Positions 29,074 through 38,195 of a stretch of 40,354 nucleotides of DNA are shown here, piece after piece. The position numbers and the translations under genes were made by a program. The notes beneath the pieces are model-generated. The model had not been told where the DNA came from. It searched no databases and saw only the letters and a program-made list of their open reading frames with translations. The first letter of the stretch is position 1. Each line of letters begins with the position of its first letter. Source of the stretch: Methylocystaceae bacterium (lineage in GTDB: Bacteria > Pseudomonadota > Alphaproteobacteria > Rhizobiales > Beijerinckiaceae); assembly GCA_009921565.1 (NCBI GenBank), contig RFXM01000005.1:1-40354 (forward strand), given 5' to 3'.

Positions 29074-32000
29074 CTAGAGATATTCAACTTCCAATACGCC
29101 AGGCACAGCGCGCAGCGCGTGAGCGGTTTCCGGATTAACTGAATAACCTCCCGGCAGTCGGATCTCTATTTCTTCTGGCGCTTTATCGCGCTTAAAGAGG
29201 ATTGAGACCTCTCCCTCGCCTTTTTTAGTCAATTTATTTTTTATATCTAAAATGGGCGATGCATTATTTAAAACAATCCGGATTCCTTTTTGAGCGCGTG
29301 CAGCGGCAATCTCTAAGGACTCAACAGAGACAATACGCGCGCGCACATCCTCGCCATCAATCGTCGCGGAAAGCGTTAATAAAACTGCAGCTCCTTTTTC
29401 AAGCTTATCCCTGAATTGATTCAATCCCTCCTGAAACAGGATGGCTTCATACTGACCGCTCACGTCTGATAGCTGAAGAATACCCATTTTTGAGCCGGAT
29501 TTTGTGCGTCTTTCCGCTCTATCTAATACGACTGCCGCCAGTCTCCCTGCCGTCGCTCCTTTTTTGACATCTGAAACAAATTTACTCCATCGCGTAACGC
29601 GCAGCTTCGACATCAGGGTTTCGTATGCGTCTAACGGATGACCGGAAAGAAAGAAGCCTGCCGCTTCATATTCGCGCCTAAGAGTCTCAGCAATCGACCA
29701 AGGGGGAACTTTTGGGAGCGCTATGGTATCTGTTTCATCTTCGCCAAACAAAGCATTTTGGCCAGCTTTTCGATCATCCGTATGTCGGTTTGCTGCGGCG
29801 AGAAGGGTTTCTATTGACGCAAAAACACATGCTCTATTTGCTAATAATTCATCAAAGGCCCCGCAGGCGGCAAGATTATCCAAGACTTTTTTATTAACTT
29901 CTCTAGGGTTAATGCGATGCGCAAAATCGGCAAGATTTTTATAAGGGCGCGCGCCTCTCGAACGAACGAGAGACTCTGCCTGTCCTTCGCCGACGCCTTT
30001 TATTGCTGATAAAGCGTAGCGAATAGAAAGCTTGCCCTCTTCATCAATAGCCACATCAAAATCGACGCCGGACCGGCAAATTGACGGGGGATCGACAGTG
30101 ATGCCAATTCTGCGAGCCTCATCGCGAAACTCAGCGAGCTTGTCAGTCTGATTTTTATCAAAAGTCATTGACGCAGCGAGGAATTCAGCAGGGTAATGGG
30201 CTTTGAACCAAGCAGTTTGGTAAGCAATGAGCGCATAGGCTGCAGCATGACTTTTATTGAATCCATAGTCGGCGAATTTCGCTAAGAGATCAAAAATTTC
30301 GTTGGCTTTGTGTTTCGTTAACCCTCTTTCAACAGCCCCTGTCACAAAACGATCGCGTTGAGCGGACATCTCTGACTTGATTTTTTTACCCATCGCCCGC
30401 CGAAGATTATCAGCTTCCCCAAGAGAATATCCTGATAACACCTGAGCAATTTGCATGACTTGCTCTTGATAAATAATGACGCCAAAAGTTTCTTTTAAAA
30501 TCGGTTCAATTGCTGGATGGATATAATCAGGTTCTTCATCGCCAAGTTTTACCGCGCAATATGTGGGTATATTCGCCATTGGTCCTGGTCGATATAGAGC
30601 GACTAAAGCAATGATATCTTCAAATCTGTCAGCATGCATTTCAACAAGCGCTTTTCGCATGCCAGCGCTTTCAAGTTGGAATACGCCGATTGTTTCGCCT
30701 CGACCAAGCATTGCATAGGTTTCTAGGTCATCTAATGCAATATTTTCTAATTTGAACTCTGGGGCCCTGCGCCGAACGAGGTCACTGGCCATCGCTAGAA
30801 CAGTCAGTGTTTTCAGTCCAAGAAAATCAAATTTAATCAAGCCTGCAGGCTCAACCCATTTCATGTTGAATTGAGTCGCAGGCATGTCGGATTTAGAGTC
30901 GCGATAAAGGGGCGTTACTTCATGGAGTGGCCTGTCGCCAATAACAATACCTGCGGCATGCGTTGAAGCATTCGAGTATAAACCCTCTAAAGCGCCGGAA
31001 ATTTTAAAGAGGCGGGCGACTTTCTCATCTTTTTCAACTTCTTCTCGTAATTTTTGTTCAGTTGCGAGCGCTTCCGCAAGCGTGATTGGCTTGGCTGGGT
31101 TTTGGGGAACAAGTTTGGCGAGTTTGTCGACGTGTCCCAAGGGCATTTCCAAAACGCGTCCAACGCTTCTTAGAACGCCTCGAGCGAGAAATGAACCAAA
31201 TGTGATAATTTGAGCGACACGATCTTCTCCGTATCGCGCTCTAACGTAATCGATAACTTCATTGCGTCGTATCTGACAAAAATCAATGTCAAAATCTGGC
31301 ATTGAATTTCGTTCAGGATTAAGGAATCTTTCAAAAAATAAACCGAAGCGAACTGGATCTAGGTCTGTGATCGTCAAGGCATAAGCAACTAGCGAACCCG
31401 CACCCGAGCCGCGACCTGGACCAACGGGAATGTTTTGTGACTTAGCAAATTTAATGAAGTCCGATACAATGAGAAAATAACCAGGAAAACGCATTTTTTC
31501 GATGACGTCTAATTCAAAGTTTAGTCGGTTGAGATATTCCTCCCTAGTGTAGCCGGGCGCTGGTCCATGCAGAGCAAGCCGTTGCGTAAGCCCATCGTGC
31601 GATTGGCGGCGTAATTCCTGAGCTTCAATTTCATCAAGTGAAGTGTCTGGCTTATTTTCTTGGATAAAACGGGGCATGATTGGTTTACGCGTTTGTGGTC
31701 GAAAACAAACGCGACGCGCAATCTCGATTGTATTAGCTGTGGCCTCTGGCAGATCTGCAAAAATCTGCAACATTTCAGATTGAGTTTTAAACCGGTGTTC
31801 TTGAGAAACGCGTCGACGATCAGCCACGCCCGTTACAGTACCATCCGCAATACACAAGAGTGCGTCATGCGCCTCGAAATCGCTAATAGATGCAAAATAG
31901 GTCTCATTTGCCGCAACTATTGGCAAACTCCGACGGTAGGCTAGGTCAAGGAGTAAGGGTTCAATTTCTCTTTCTTGCTGAAGATTATGACGCTGTAATT

Positions 32001-32607
32001 CGATATAAAATTTGTCTGAAAAAATCTTTTCAAGAATCTTTGCGCGGCGAAGGGCGAGTTCCCCGTTGCCGGAAGCAAATGCCCGATCGATCCCCCCAGC
32101 AGGACCGCCTGACAGCGCGATTAGGTCATGAGCATCCTCCTTCAAGGTAGATAAGGATACATGCGGAAGATCGCCCTGCTCGGGTTCCAGATAGGCCCGC
32201 GATGCTATCCGCATCAAGTTCCTATAACCCTCTTCAGTTTTCGCTAATAAAACAATGTTGCCGAAGGATCTGTCCCGCATTATTGCGGAACTTGTATCGC
32301 CGTCGGCAAAGTCGACGGAGAGCTGAATGCCAGTGATTGGTTGAATGCCATATTTTACAGCTTTTTCTGCAAACTCTAGAGCCGCAAAAAGATTATTTGT
32401 ATCTGTTATCGCCAGCGCTGGTTGATTGTCATGAACTGCCAGATCAATCAGCTTTGTTAGGGTCAAAGCCCCTTCCCGCAAAGAGAATGCGGTATGCAGG
32501 TGTAAATGAACAAAGCCGGGGGAGCCTGAGTGCATGGTTTTGCGCGCCTGACTGGGAGGAAGATCACTCGACTCTGATTCGCATCGATTTGGCTTAATAA
32601 TCTCCAT
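29074..32607 (-). CDS. dnaE: DNA polymerase III subunit alpha
   Basis: PHP domain FVHLHLHTAFSLREGALTLTKL, GPGRGSGAGSLVAYALTITDLDP, PDFDIDFCQIRR, NKSHAAAYALIAYQTAWFKAHYP. Confidence 0.97.
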   Translation of the reverse strand: MEIIKPNRCESESSDLPPSQARKTMHSGSPGFVHLHLHTAFSLREGALTLTKLIDLAVHDNQPALAITDTNNLFAALEFAEKAVKYGIQPITGIQLSVDFADGDTSSAIMRDRSFGNIVLLAKTEEGYRNLMRIASRAYLEPEQGDLPHVSLSTLKEDAHDLIALSGGPAGGIDRAFASGNGELALRRAKILEKIFSDKFYIELQRHNLQQEREIEPLLLDLAYRRSLPIVAANETYFASISDFEAHDALLCIADGTVTGVADRRRVSQEHRFKTQSEMLQIFADLPEATANTIEIARRVCFRPQTRKPIMPRFIQENKPDTSLDEIEAQELRRQSHDGLTQRLALHGPAPGYTREEYLNRLNFELDVIEKMRFPGYFLIVSDFIKFAKSQNIPVGPGRGSGAGSLVAYALTITDLDPVRFGLFFERFLNPERNSMPDFDIDFCQIRRNEVIDYVRARYGEDRVAQIITFGSFLARGVLRSVGRVLEMPLGHVDKLAKLVPQNPAKPITLAEALATEQKLREEVEKDEKVARLFKISGALEGLYSNASTHAAGIVIGDRPLHEVTPLYRDSKSDMPATQFNMKWVEPAGLIKFDFLGLKTLTVLAMASDLVRRRAPEFKLENIALDDLETYAMLGRGETIGVFQLESAGMRKALVEMHADRFEDIIALVALYRPGPMANIPTYCAVKLGDEEPDYIHPAIEPILKETFGVIIYQEQVMQIAQVLSGYSLGEADNLRRAMGKKIKSEMSAQRDRFVTGAVERGLTKHKANEIFDLLAKFADYGFNKSHAAAYALIAYQTAWFKAHYPAEFLAASMTFDKNQTDKLAEFRDEARRIGITVDPPSICRSGVDFDVAIDEEGKLSIRYALSAIKGVGEGQAESLVRSRGARPYKNLADFAHRINPREVNKKVLDNLAACGAFDELLANRACVFASIETLLAAANRHTDDRKAGQNALFGEDETDTIALPKVPPWSIAETLRREYEAAGFFLSGHPLDAYETLMSKLRVTRWSKFVSDVKKGATAGRLAAVVLDRAERRTKSGSKMGILQLSDVSGQYEAILFQEGLNQFRDKLEKGAAVLLTLSATIDGEDVRARIVSVESLEIAAARAQKGIRIVLNNASPILDIKNKLTKKGEGEVSILFKRDKAPEEIEIRLPGGYSVNPETAHALRAVPGVLEVEYL

Positions 32608-32663
32608 CTAGATTATAGCGAAGCGTGGCAGGTTGAAATTAAAAACCTGAGTGAATTGGCCAT

Positions 32664-32696
32664 AAAAAAACCCGGCTGGGTTGGCCTGCCGGGTTT
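32664..32696 (-). terminator. Rho-independent terminator downstream of phasin gene
   Basis: Minus strand: AAACCCGGC-aggccaaccca-GCCGGGTTTTTTT. Confidence 0.9.
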
Positions 32697-32720
32697 AAGA
32701 AATCTCGGAAGCTCGTAAAA

Positions 32721-33059
32721 TCATTTACCTGGGGTAAAATGCTTTGAGACGCTCTCAAAGGGTTTAAGCGCTTCTTTCGTCATCGCTGTGTAGAGCTCGC
32801 CAAATTTACTAGCTCCCGCGACAAAATCTTCATAAGCACCCTTGGCGTATTCAGTTTGTAGATGCAGAGCGTCTTCTATTTTTTTTACCGAAAGGAGCTT
32901 TTCAGCCAGAGCGCGGCTCTTTTCATAGGATTTCTTAGAATAATCAGTCGTTTCGGCAGCAATACTCTGCCATCCTTTTGTAACTGCGGCAGCGGATGCG
33001 GATGCTGCCTCAAATTGCTCTTTGCCGATTTGCTGAACGCTATCGAAAGTGGCGACCAT
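32721..33059 (-). CDS. phasin family protein (PHA-granule associated)
   Basis: 112 aa helical: QQIGKEQFEAASASAAAVTKGWQSIAAETTDYSKKSYEKSRALAEKLLSVKKIEDALHLQTEYAKGAYEDFVAGASKFGELY. Confidence 0.92.
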   Translation of the reverse strand: MVATFDSVQQIGKEQFEAASASAAAVTKGWQSIAAETTDYSKKSYEKSRALAEKLLSVKKIEDALHLQTEYAKGAYEDFVAGASKFGELYTAMTKEALKPFESVSKHFTPGK

Positions 33060-33131
33060 GACGCTTTTCCTGTTTCAAATTGGGCCGCAAGGTAGGGAGA
33101 GGCCTTGCAGAACCGGTTGCACAGAGGACTT

Positions 33132-33159
33132 ATTATATGCACTGCACAAATCTTGTCAA
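33132..33159 (-). promoter_or_regulatory. consensus sigma70-type promoter of the phasin gene
   Basis: Minus strand TTGACA (33159-33154), 16-nt spacer, TATAAT (33137-33132), ~75 nt upstream of the phasin ATG. Confidence 0.8.
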
Positions 33160-33299
33160 GTTTTATGCTGCAATGCAATATATTAAATAAAACAGATTTA
33201 ACGCGTAAGTAACTCGCCTGGGTTACGTTTCACCTTTACGGGGCAACGTTGATAATCAATGCCGCCCTGAATGGTTATTATTGGACTGAGGCCTGAAGG

Positions 33300-34970
33300 A
33301 TGAAGAGATTGAGTGAAAAAACAAAACCAGCGCACCAAAAAATGCGTCGCGCTTTGTTTGTTGTCTCACTTAGCGCCGCTTGCTTTTCCTCTGTTCTCCC
33401 TGCGCATGCCAGACGGCACCATTCCTCCACACAATTTAGTCACGCACACGCTCGCTTGAGCCACGGTAACGCAGAAAACGATACTGTTGGGCGCTATCAT
33501 GGTTTTGCTGCAATCGTTATTGATGGAAATAATGGACATACGCTTTATGCCCGCAACGAAGATGAATTACGCCATCCTGCATCAGTAACAAAAGTGATGA
33601 CCTTATATTTACTGTTTGAACAGTTGGAGAAAGGTCGTTTACGCTTAGATACTCCCTTAATGATTTCTTCTCATGCGGCGGCCCAAGCGCCTTCTAAGCT
33701 AGGATTGGCTCCTGGGCAAACAATAACTGTTGAAAATGCCATCAAAGCTTTAGTCACTAAATCAGCAAATGATATCGCCTGCGCAGTTGCAGAAAATATT
33801 GGCGGAAGCGAACATGCTTTTGCGCAAATAATGACGAATAAAGCGCATTCCCTTGGTATGGCGCAAACACATTATGAAAACGCTTCAGGCTTGCCTGATC
33901 CAGATCAAGTGACGACCGCAAAAGATCTTTCAATCCTTGGACGCGCAATTCAGGAGCGCTTTCCAAAGTATTATAAATATTTTTCAACCCATGTCTTTGC
34001 TTATAACGGCGCTCTCCATCGTAACCATAATCATTTACTGGGTCGCGTAGAAGGTATGGACGGAATTAAAACCGGTTACACCCGCGCTTCAGGATTTAAT
34101 TTGCTGACATCCGTGCGACGCGGACACCGCCATATAGTGGCAGTTGTTATGGGCGGAGTTTCAGCTGGTTCTCGAGATAATATTATGGCCGATCTCATCG
34201 AGAAACATATTAGCGAGGGATCCTCTGTAAGAAGCGCTTCGGCAATTACAGAGGATGATAGCCCAACGCAGACATATGCAGACGCAAGCGATCAAACAGT
34301 TTTCCCCTCTAAACCAGCAAGAGTTTCTCAAGCGCTGGTGGAAAATAGTTTAGGAAAAGAAACAACTCAAAAGGTTGGCGGTCGTGTTGTTTCGACAAGC
34401 GATATCGATGTTGAGCCTGTTGGCACGGCGCATAACCAAGCAGAGCCTCTAGCTTCGCCGTTGCAAGAAAAGGTTTTGACTCACTCTCAACTTATTCGTC
34501 CGGCTTTTGTATCTGGTGTCCAGAAAACAAAAATGGTCATGCCTGATCTTGACAAAAAAAGGCGTGTTGCTTCTCTCAATCCAAGTTCTGCGCTTGTACA
34601 GGATGGCTCGACAACGACTAGAGTTGCTAAATCAGTTTCCTCGACCAGCAACTCAACGACACCGTCTACCTTGCGACCTGCGAGCAATCAGTTCCGCAGC
34701 GAGGTTGAAACAAGCCGCCCTCTGCGTTCTGGCTGGATGATTCAGATCGCCGCCGCGGAAAGCAATGAGAAAGCCAATATACTTTTGAACAAAGCAAAGA
34801 TTGAGCTTCAAGGCCTCTCGCCACAAGCTAAGGCTTTTACGGAGAAAGTCCAAAAAGGTAATGAAACCCTATATCGGGCGCGCTTTGCGGGATTAGAACA
34901 ACATAGCGCCGAGGCTGCATGTAAGGTTTTGAAACGTTCCGGTCTTGGCTGTTTTGTGACGAAGAATTAG
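33300..34970 (+). CDS. D-alanyl-D-alanine carboxypeptidase (PBP5/DacF type) with C-terminal SPOR domain
   Basis: Signal peptide; HPASVTKVMT (SxxK), KSANDIACAVAE (SxN), GIKTGYTRASGFNLL (KTG); C-terminal GWMIQIAAAESNEKANILLNKAK...YRARFAGLEQHSAEAACKVLKRSGLGCFV (SPOR). Confidence 0.94.
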   Translation: MKRLSEKTKPAHQKMRRALFVVSLSAACFSSVLPAHARRHHSSTQFSHAHARLSHGNAENDTVGRYHGFAAIVIDGNNGHTLYARNEDELRHPASVTKVMTLYLLFEQLEKGRLRLDTPLMISSHAAAQAPSKLGLAPGQTITVENAIKALVTKSANDIACAVAENIGGSEHAFAQIMTNKAHSLGMAQTHYENASGLPDPDQVTTAKDLSILGRAIQERFPKYYKYFSTHVFAYNGALHRNHNHLLGRVEGMDGIKTGYTRASGFNLLTSVRRGHRHIVAVVMGGVSAGSRDNIMADLIEKHISEGSSVRSASAITEDDSPTQTYADASDQTVFPSKPARVSQALVENSLGKETTQKVGGRVVSTSDIDVEPVGTAHNQAEPLASPLQEKVLTHSQLIRPAFVSGVQKTKMVMPDLDKKRRVASLNPSSALVQDGSTTTRVAKSVSSTSNSTTPSTLRPASNQFRSEVETSRPLRSGWMIQIAAAESNEKANILLNKAKIELQGLSPQAKAFTEKVQKGNETLYRARFAGLEQHSAEAACKVLKRSGLGCFVTKN

Positions 34971-34982
34971 GAAGTTCGTTGA

Positions 34983-35372
34983 ATGTCATGCGCTTTTAAC
35001 ATGAGCAGAAGACGCTCAAAAACTGAATTGCGATCAGGCGCTAATCCGTTCTCATCTAAGATATTGACAAAACGGTCACCTCTTCTGAATTTAATCATTA
35101 AACACTACTCAGAATTTATTGCGTCACTATTAAATGAAACAAAACAATTAACTACTTTATACAAAACTGCTAAAAAATATCCCAAATTTACGAGCTATAA
35201 ACCGGCAGGAATAAATACTTCCCAATTAAGTCTGCAAGATATTCCAAAAACTCGCGTAGAAATATTTTATAATAAACTCTCCCGAAAAGTTTTTATTCTC
35301 GTAAATTCAAAATCTATATGTTCAATAAAAGCAAGTAAAAATAGTATTTCCTATAAAAGAGCTCTCAAATAA
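34983..35372 (+). CDS. hypothetical small basic protein, orphan
   Basis: 129-aa ATG ORF 12 bp after the carboxypeptidase stop; Lys/Ser-rich, AT-rich codons, no recognisable family; may not be expressed. Confidence 0.4.
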   Translation: MSCAFNMSRRRSKTELRSGANPFSSKILTKRSPLLNLIIKHYSEFIASLLNETKQLTTLYKTAKKYPKFTSYKPAGINTSQLSLQDIPKTRVEIFYNKLSRKVFILVNSKSICSIKASKNSISYKRALK

Positions 35373-35565
35373 TTATTTAATTTAATTAAAATATAATCTG
35401 CATGGTTTAACAGAGACAACATTCTTTATATCTGTATCCATCGTTCTTAAGCTGAACTGCGTACAACTCCAGATTTTAGCCCTCTCTTAGAAAGGCTTCG
35501 TATTTGTCATAGGATCGAGCTATGATAGTCTATATGTATCAGTTTCTCTATTTGAATGATTATGC

Positions 35566-36114
35566 ATGGTCTTTGGGATATTTCCGGTACCGTCCCCTGT
35601 TCCAATCGCCGCTCTACCGAGTGAACACGAAGTTGATGTACAGGATCTAATGCGTCAATTTGCGCGCCTGCTTGCTAAGGAAGCAATTCTCGTTTCTGGC
35701 GTTACACAGGATCGTGAATATAAGGGCGCTTTGAAACCTAAAATTATTCTCCGTGATATTAATTCTTCTCAAACCTACGCTCTTTCGCAAGATTTAGGAC
35801 CAGGTTCAGTCGCTTGCAACTTAGATACATCAGAGCTTGCGCTAGCCTGCGGCGCTATTGAAAAAGCCGCACAATCTGGCGTAGGCGTCATATTTATCAG
35901 TAAATTTTCCAAACAAGAGGCTTCAGGTTATGGTCTATGTGACGCCTTTAGGTCTGCTATGTTGGCCCGTGTACCTGTTGTGACTGCTGTTTCACCTCAC
36001 TATAGAAACGAATGGCGTCAGTTTTCCGGGCCCTTATCTGAGGATATTTCACCAAACATCGCGGCCTTGAAGGAATGGTGGAAGCGCACACAAAAGAAAG
36101 CTATTTCGCTATAA
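35566..36114 (+). CDS. DUF2478-family protein (molybdenum-transport-associated, putative nucleotide-binding)
   Basis: DLMRQFARLLAKEAILVSGVTQ, LRDINSSQTYALSQDLGPGSVACNLDTSEL, VGVIFISKFSKQEASGYGLCDAFRSAMLARVPVVTAV matches the DUF2478 pattern from memory. Confidence 0.75.
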   Translation: MVFGIFPVPSPVPIAALPSEHEVDVQDLMRQFARLLAKEAILVSGVTQDREYKGALKPKIILRDINSSQTYALSQDLGPGSVACNLDTSELALACGAIEKAAQSGVGVIFISKFSKQEASGYGLCDAFRSAMLARVPVVTAVSPHYRNEWRQFSGPLSEDISPNIAALKEWWKRTQKKAISL

Positions 36115-36243
36115 AATGCGGCAGGCTAATCACCCGTAATAATAGAACTTATTCTTACTGCGCGTTAAAGTTATTGTGGATCTAACTAGAAAAATAAAAA
36201 ATGACTAAGCCTGATCAATTATTGACGATAATGAGTAAAATAG

Positions 36244-37425
36244 ATGTCTAAAGACGACCAGAATAAGCGTCAAGAATGGCATATCTCCACTCGGATTACT
36301 CAACTCGGCCGTAATCCCTTTGATCATTTTGGATTTATAAATACGCCTACCTATCGAGGATCAACTGTCTTATTTCCAAATGTTGAAAAACTTGAAACCT
36401 TAGGGCAGAATTATACTTACGGCACTAAAGGCACCCCAACGACGCGGGCGCTAGAACAGGCCTGGACGGAACTTTCCGGCGCCCATGATACAGTTCTTGT
36501 TCCCTCAGGCCTTGCCGCTATCGATTTGGCTTTAATAACAGCGACAAGAGCTGGCGCTCATATTCTTGTCACTGACTCCGTCTATCAACCAACACGCTCA
36601 TTCTGCGATACAATCCTCAAAAAATTTGGCGTTATCGTTGAGTATTACGATCCACTTATTGGTAAAAATATCTCAAGTTTAATTCGTCCTGATACGACAG
36701 CAATCCTTGTAGAGTCGCCTGGTTCACAGAGCATGGAAATACAAGATGTGCCGGCAATATCTAGTGTCGCCCAAGCGCATGATATCTGCGTTATACTTGA
36801 TAATACCTGGGCGACGCCATTATTTTATCCTCCACATCAAAGAGGTGCAGACATAGCTATTGAGGCTGGAACCAAGTATTTATCTGGTCATTCGGATATT
36901 TTAATTGGCTTAATTTCAGCAAATGAGAGATGGTCAAAACGCCTGCGTTCTACATTTAATTCTTTTGCTATAGGCGCTTCTCCTGACGATGCGTCGCTTG
37001 CGTTAAGAGGTCTGCGGACAATGGCCCTCCGCTTACGCGCACAGGAAAGGGCCGGTCTAGAGATTGCGCGATGGTTTAACGAACAAAGTGAAGTTGCTCA
37101 GGTATTACACCCTGCTCTCCCTGATCATCCGGGACATCATTTATGGCAACGGGACTATTTAGGATCCTCTGGCGTCTTTTCAGTTATATTTAAACCTGTT
37201 GAGAAAAAATCACTGGACGCTTTTATAAACAGCCTTCAACTTTTTGGCATTGGTTTTTCATGGGGTGGATACGAAAGTCTTGTCTTACCCTTTGACTGTC
37301 AATCATATCGAACAGCCACTCATTGGAAAACCATTGGGCCAGCAGTTCGATTTTCGATTGGTCTAGAAGATAGCAATGATTTGATCAAAGATTTACGTAA
37401 AGGACTTAACTACTTATCTCTTTAA
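36244..37425 (+). CDS. metC: cystathionine beta-lyase (PLP-dependent)
   Basis: TPTYRGSTVLFPNVEKLE, YTYGTKGTPTTRALEQAWTEL, ILDNTWATPLFYPPHQRGADIAIEAGTKYLSGHSDILIG (PLP-Lys), RFSIGLEDSNDLIKDL. Confidence 0.95.
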   Translation: MSKDDQNKRQEWHISTRITQLGRNPFDHFGFINTPTYRGSTVLFPNVEKLETLGQNYTYGTKGTPTTRALEQAWTELSGAHDTVLVPSGLAAIDLALITATRAGAHILVTDSVYQPTRSFCDTILKKFGVIVEYYDPLIGKNISSLIRPDTTAILVESPGSQSMEIQDVPAISSVAQAHDICVILDNTWATPLFYPPHQRGADIAIEAGTKYLSGHSDILIGLISANERWSKRLRSTFNSFAIGASPDDASLALRGLRTMALRLRAQERAGLEIARWFNEQSEVAQVLHPALPDHPGHHLWQRDYLGSSGVFSVIFKPVEKKSLDAFINSLQLFGIGFSWGGYESLVLPFDCQSYRTATHWKTIGPAVRFSIGLEDSNDLIKDLRKGLNYLSL

Positions 37426-37879
37426 ATAATTTTGTTGCGCCAAAAGCAAGAATTAGGTCTCGTAAATCAATTTCATCTACTTGAGCTGCAGCAATCTTGA
37501 AAGGAAACCAGTGAATGATCCTTTGATTTTGTTCTCGCCATTTATTTCGTTGACGTAATACCTGTAGTGGAAAAACATCAACCAAACATGTGACAGCCAA
37601 GTCAGATTTCAATCGCTTATTATATCTATAATCACCAATTTTTTTTCTTTCTATTTTTCCGTGTAATCCAGCCTCCTGCATAGCCTCCAATGCTGCAGTG
37701 ATATGAGGCTTGCGGCCTTTCATAGGCCAGCCTTTAGGTATTACCCATCGCCGTGTTTCCCGAGAAGTAGCTAATAGGATTTCAAGCCCCTCTTGTTTGC
37801 TATAACGCCACGGTAAAGCGGCATATTGTATGCGTATGTTTTTATGATCAGAAGCTGTTTTGACTTTAATTTGTTTCAC
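37406..37879 (-). CDS. Nudix hydrolase-fold protein with degenerate Nudix box
   Basis: QYAALPWRYSKQEGLEILLATSRETRRWVIPKGWPMKGRKPHITAALEAMQEAGLHGKI; 20-bp tail-to-tail overlap with metC. Confidence 0.87.
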   Translation of the reverse strand: MKQIKVKTASDHKNIRIQYAALPWRYSKQEGLEILLATSRETRRWVIPKGWPMKGRKPHITAALEAMQEAGLHGKIERKKIGDYRYNKRLKSDLAVTCLVDVFPLQVLRQRNKWREQNQRIIHWFPFKIAAAQVDEIDLRDLILAFGATKLFKEISS

Positions 37880-37958
37880 TTAAAATGCTCATTAGGCTAC
37901 AAGAGTAAAGTTATATAAGGCGCTATTGGTATCGTCACAATCCTTGCATTTTTGATGC

Positions 37959-38087
37959 CTAATGGGATTCTCTCCATACAGCTGGTTTTGTGTCGCTCGC
38001 GCCTGAGATGACAAGATCATCATGTGGTCTTTTTAGATCAAACCAATCTTGTTCTTCTGGCTTGAGAACTCGACCTTATGACACCAT
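37959..38087 (-). pseudogene. candidate small-gene remnant with in-frame stop at codon 4
   Basis: ATG GTG TCA TAA then 38 open codons GRVLKPEEQDWFDLKRPHDDLVISGASDTKPAVWRESH*, same frame; protein-like composition inside an otherwise AT-rich spacer. Confidence 0.35.
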
Positions 38088-38195
38088 AGATGCTGGCCTA
38101 TACTGTCACAAATATGTCATAAAATAACTAATTGCACATAAATAAATGCAAAACCATGTCAAAGGCCTGATCGTAAAGCTTTCACACTCACGCTG

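Noticed and set aside
14140-33291. ATTGGACTGAG shared between ~14141 and ~33281
   Set aside because: An isolated 11-mer match in two spacers with no extended similarity; likely chance.
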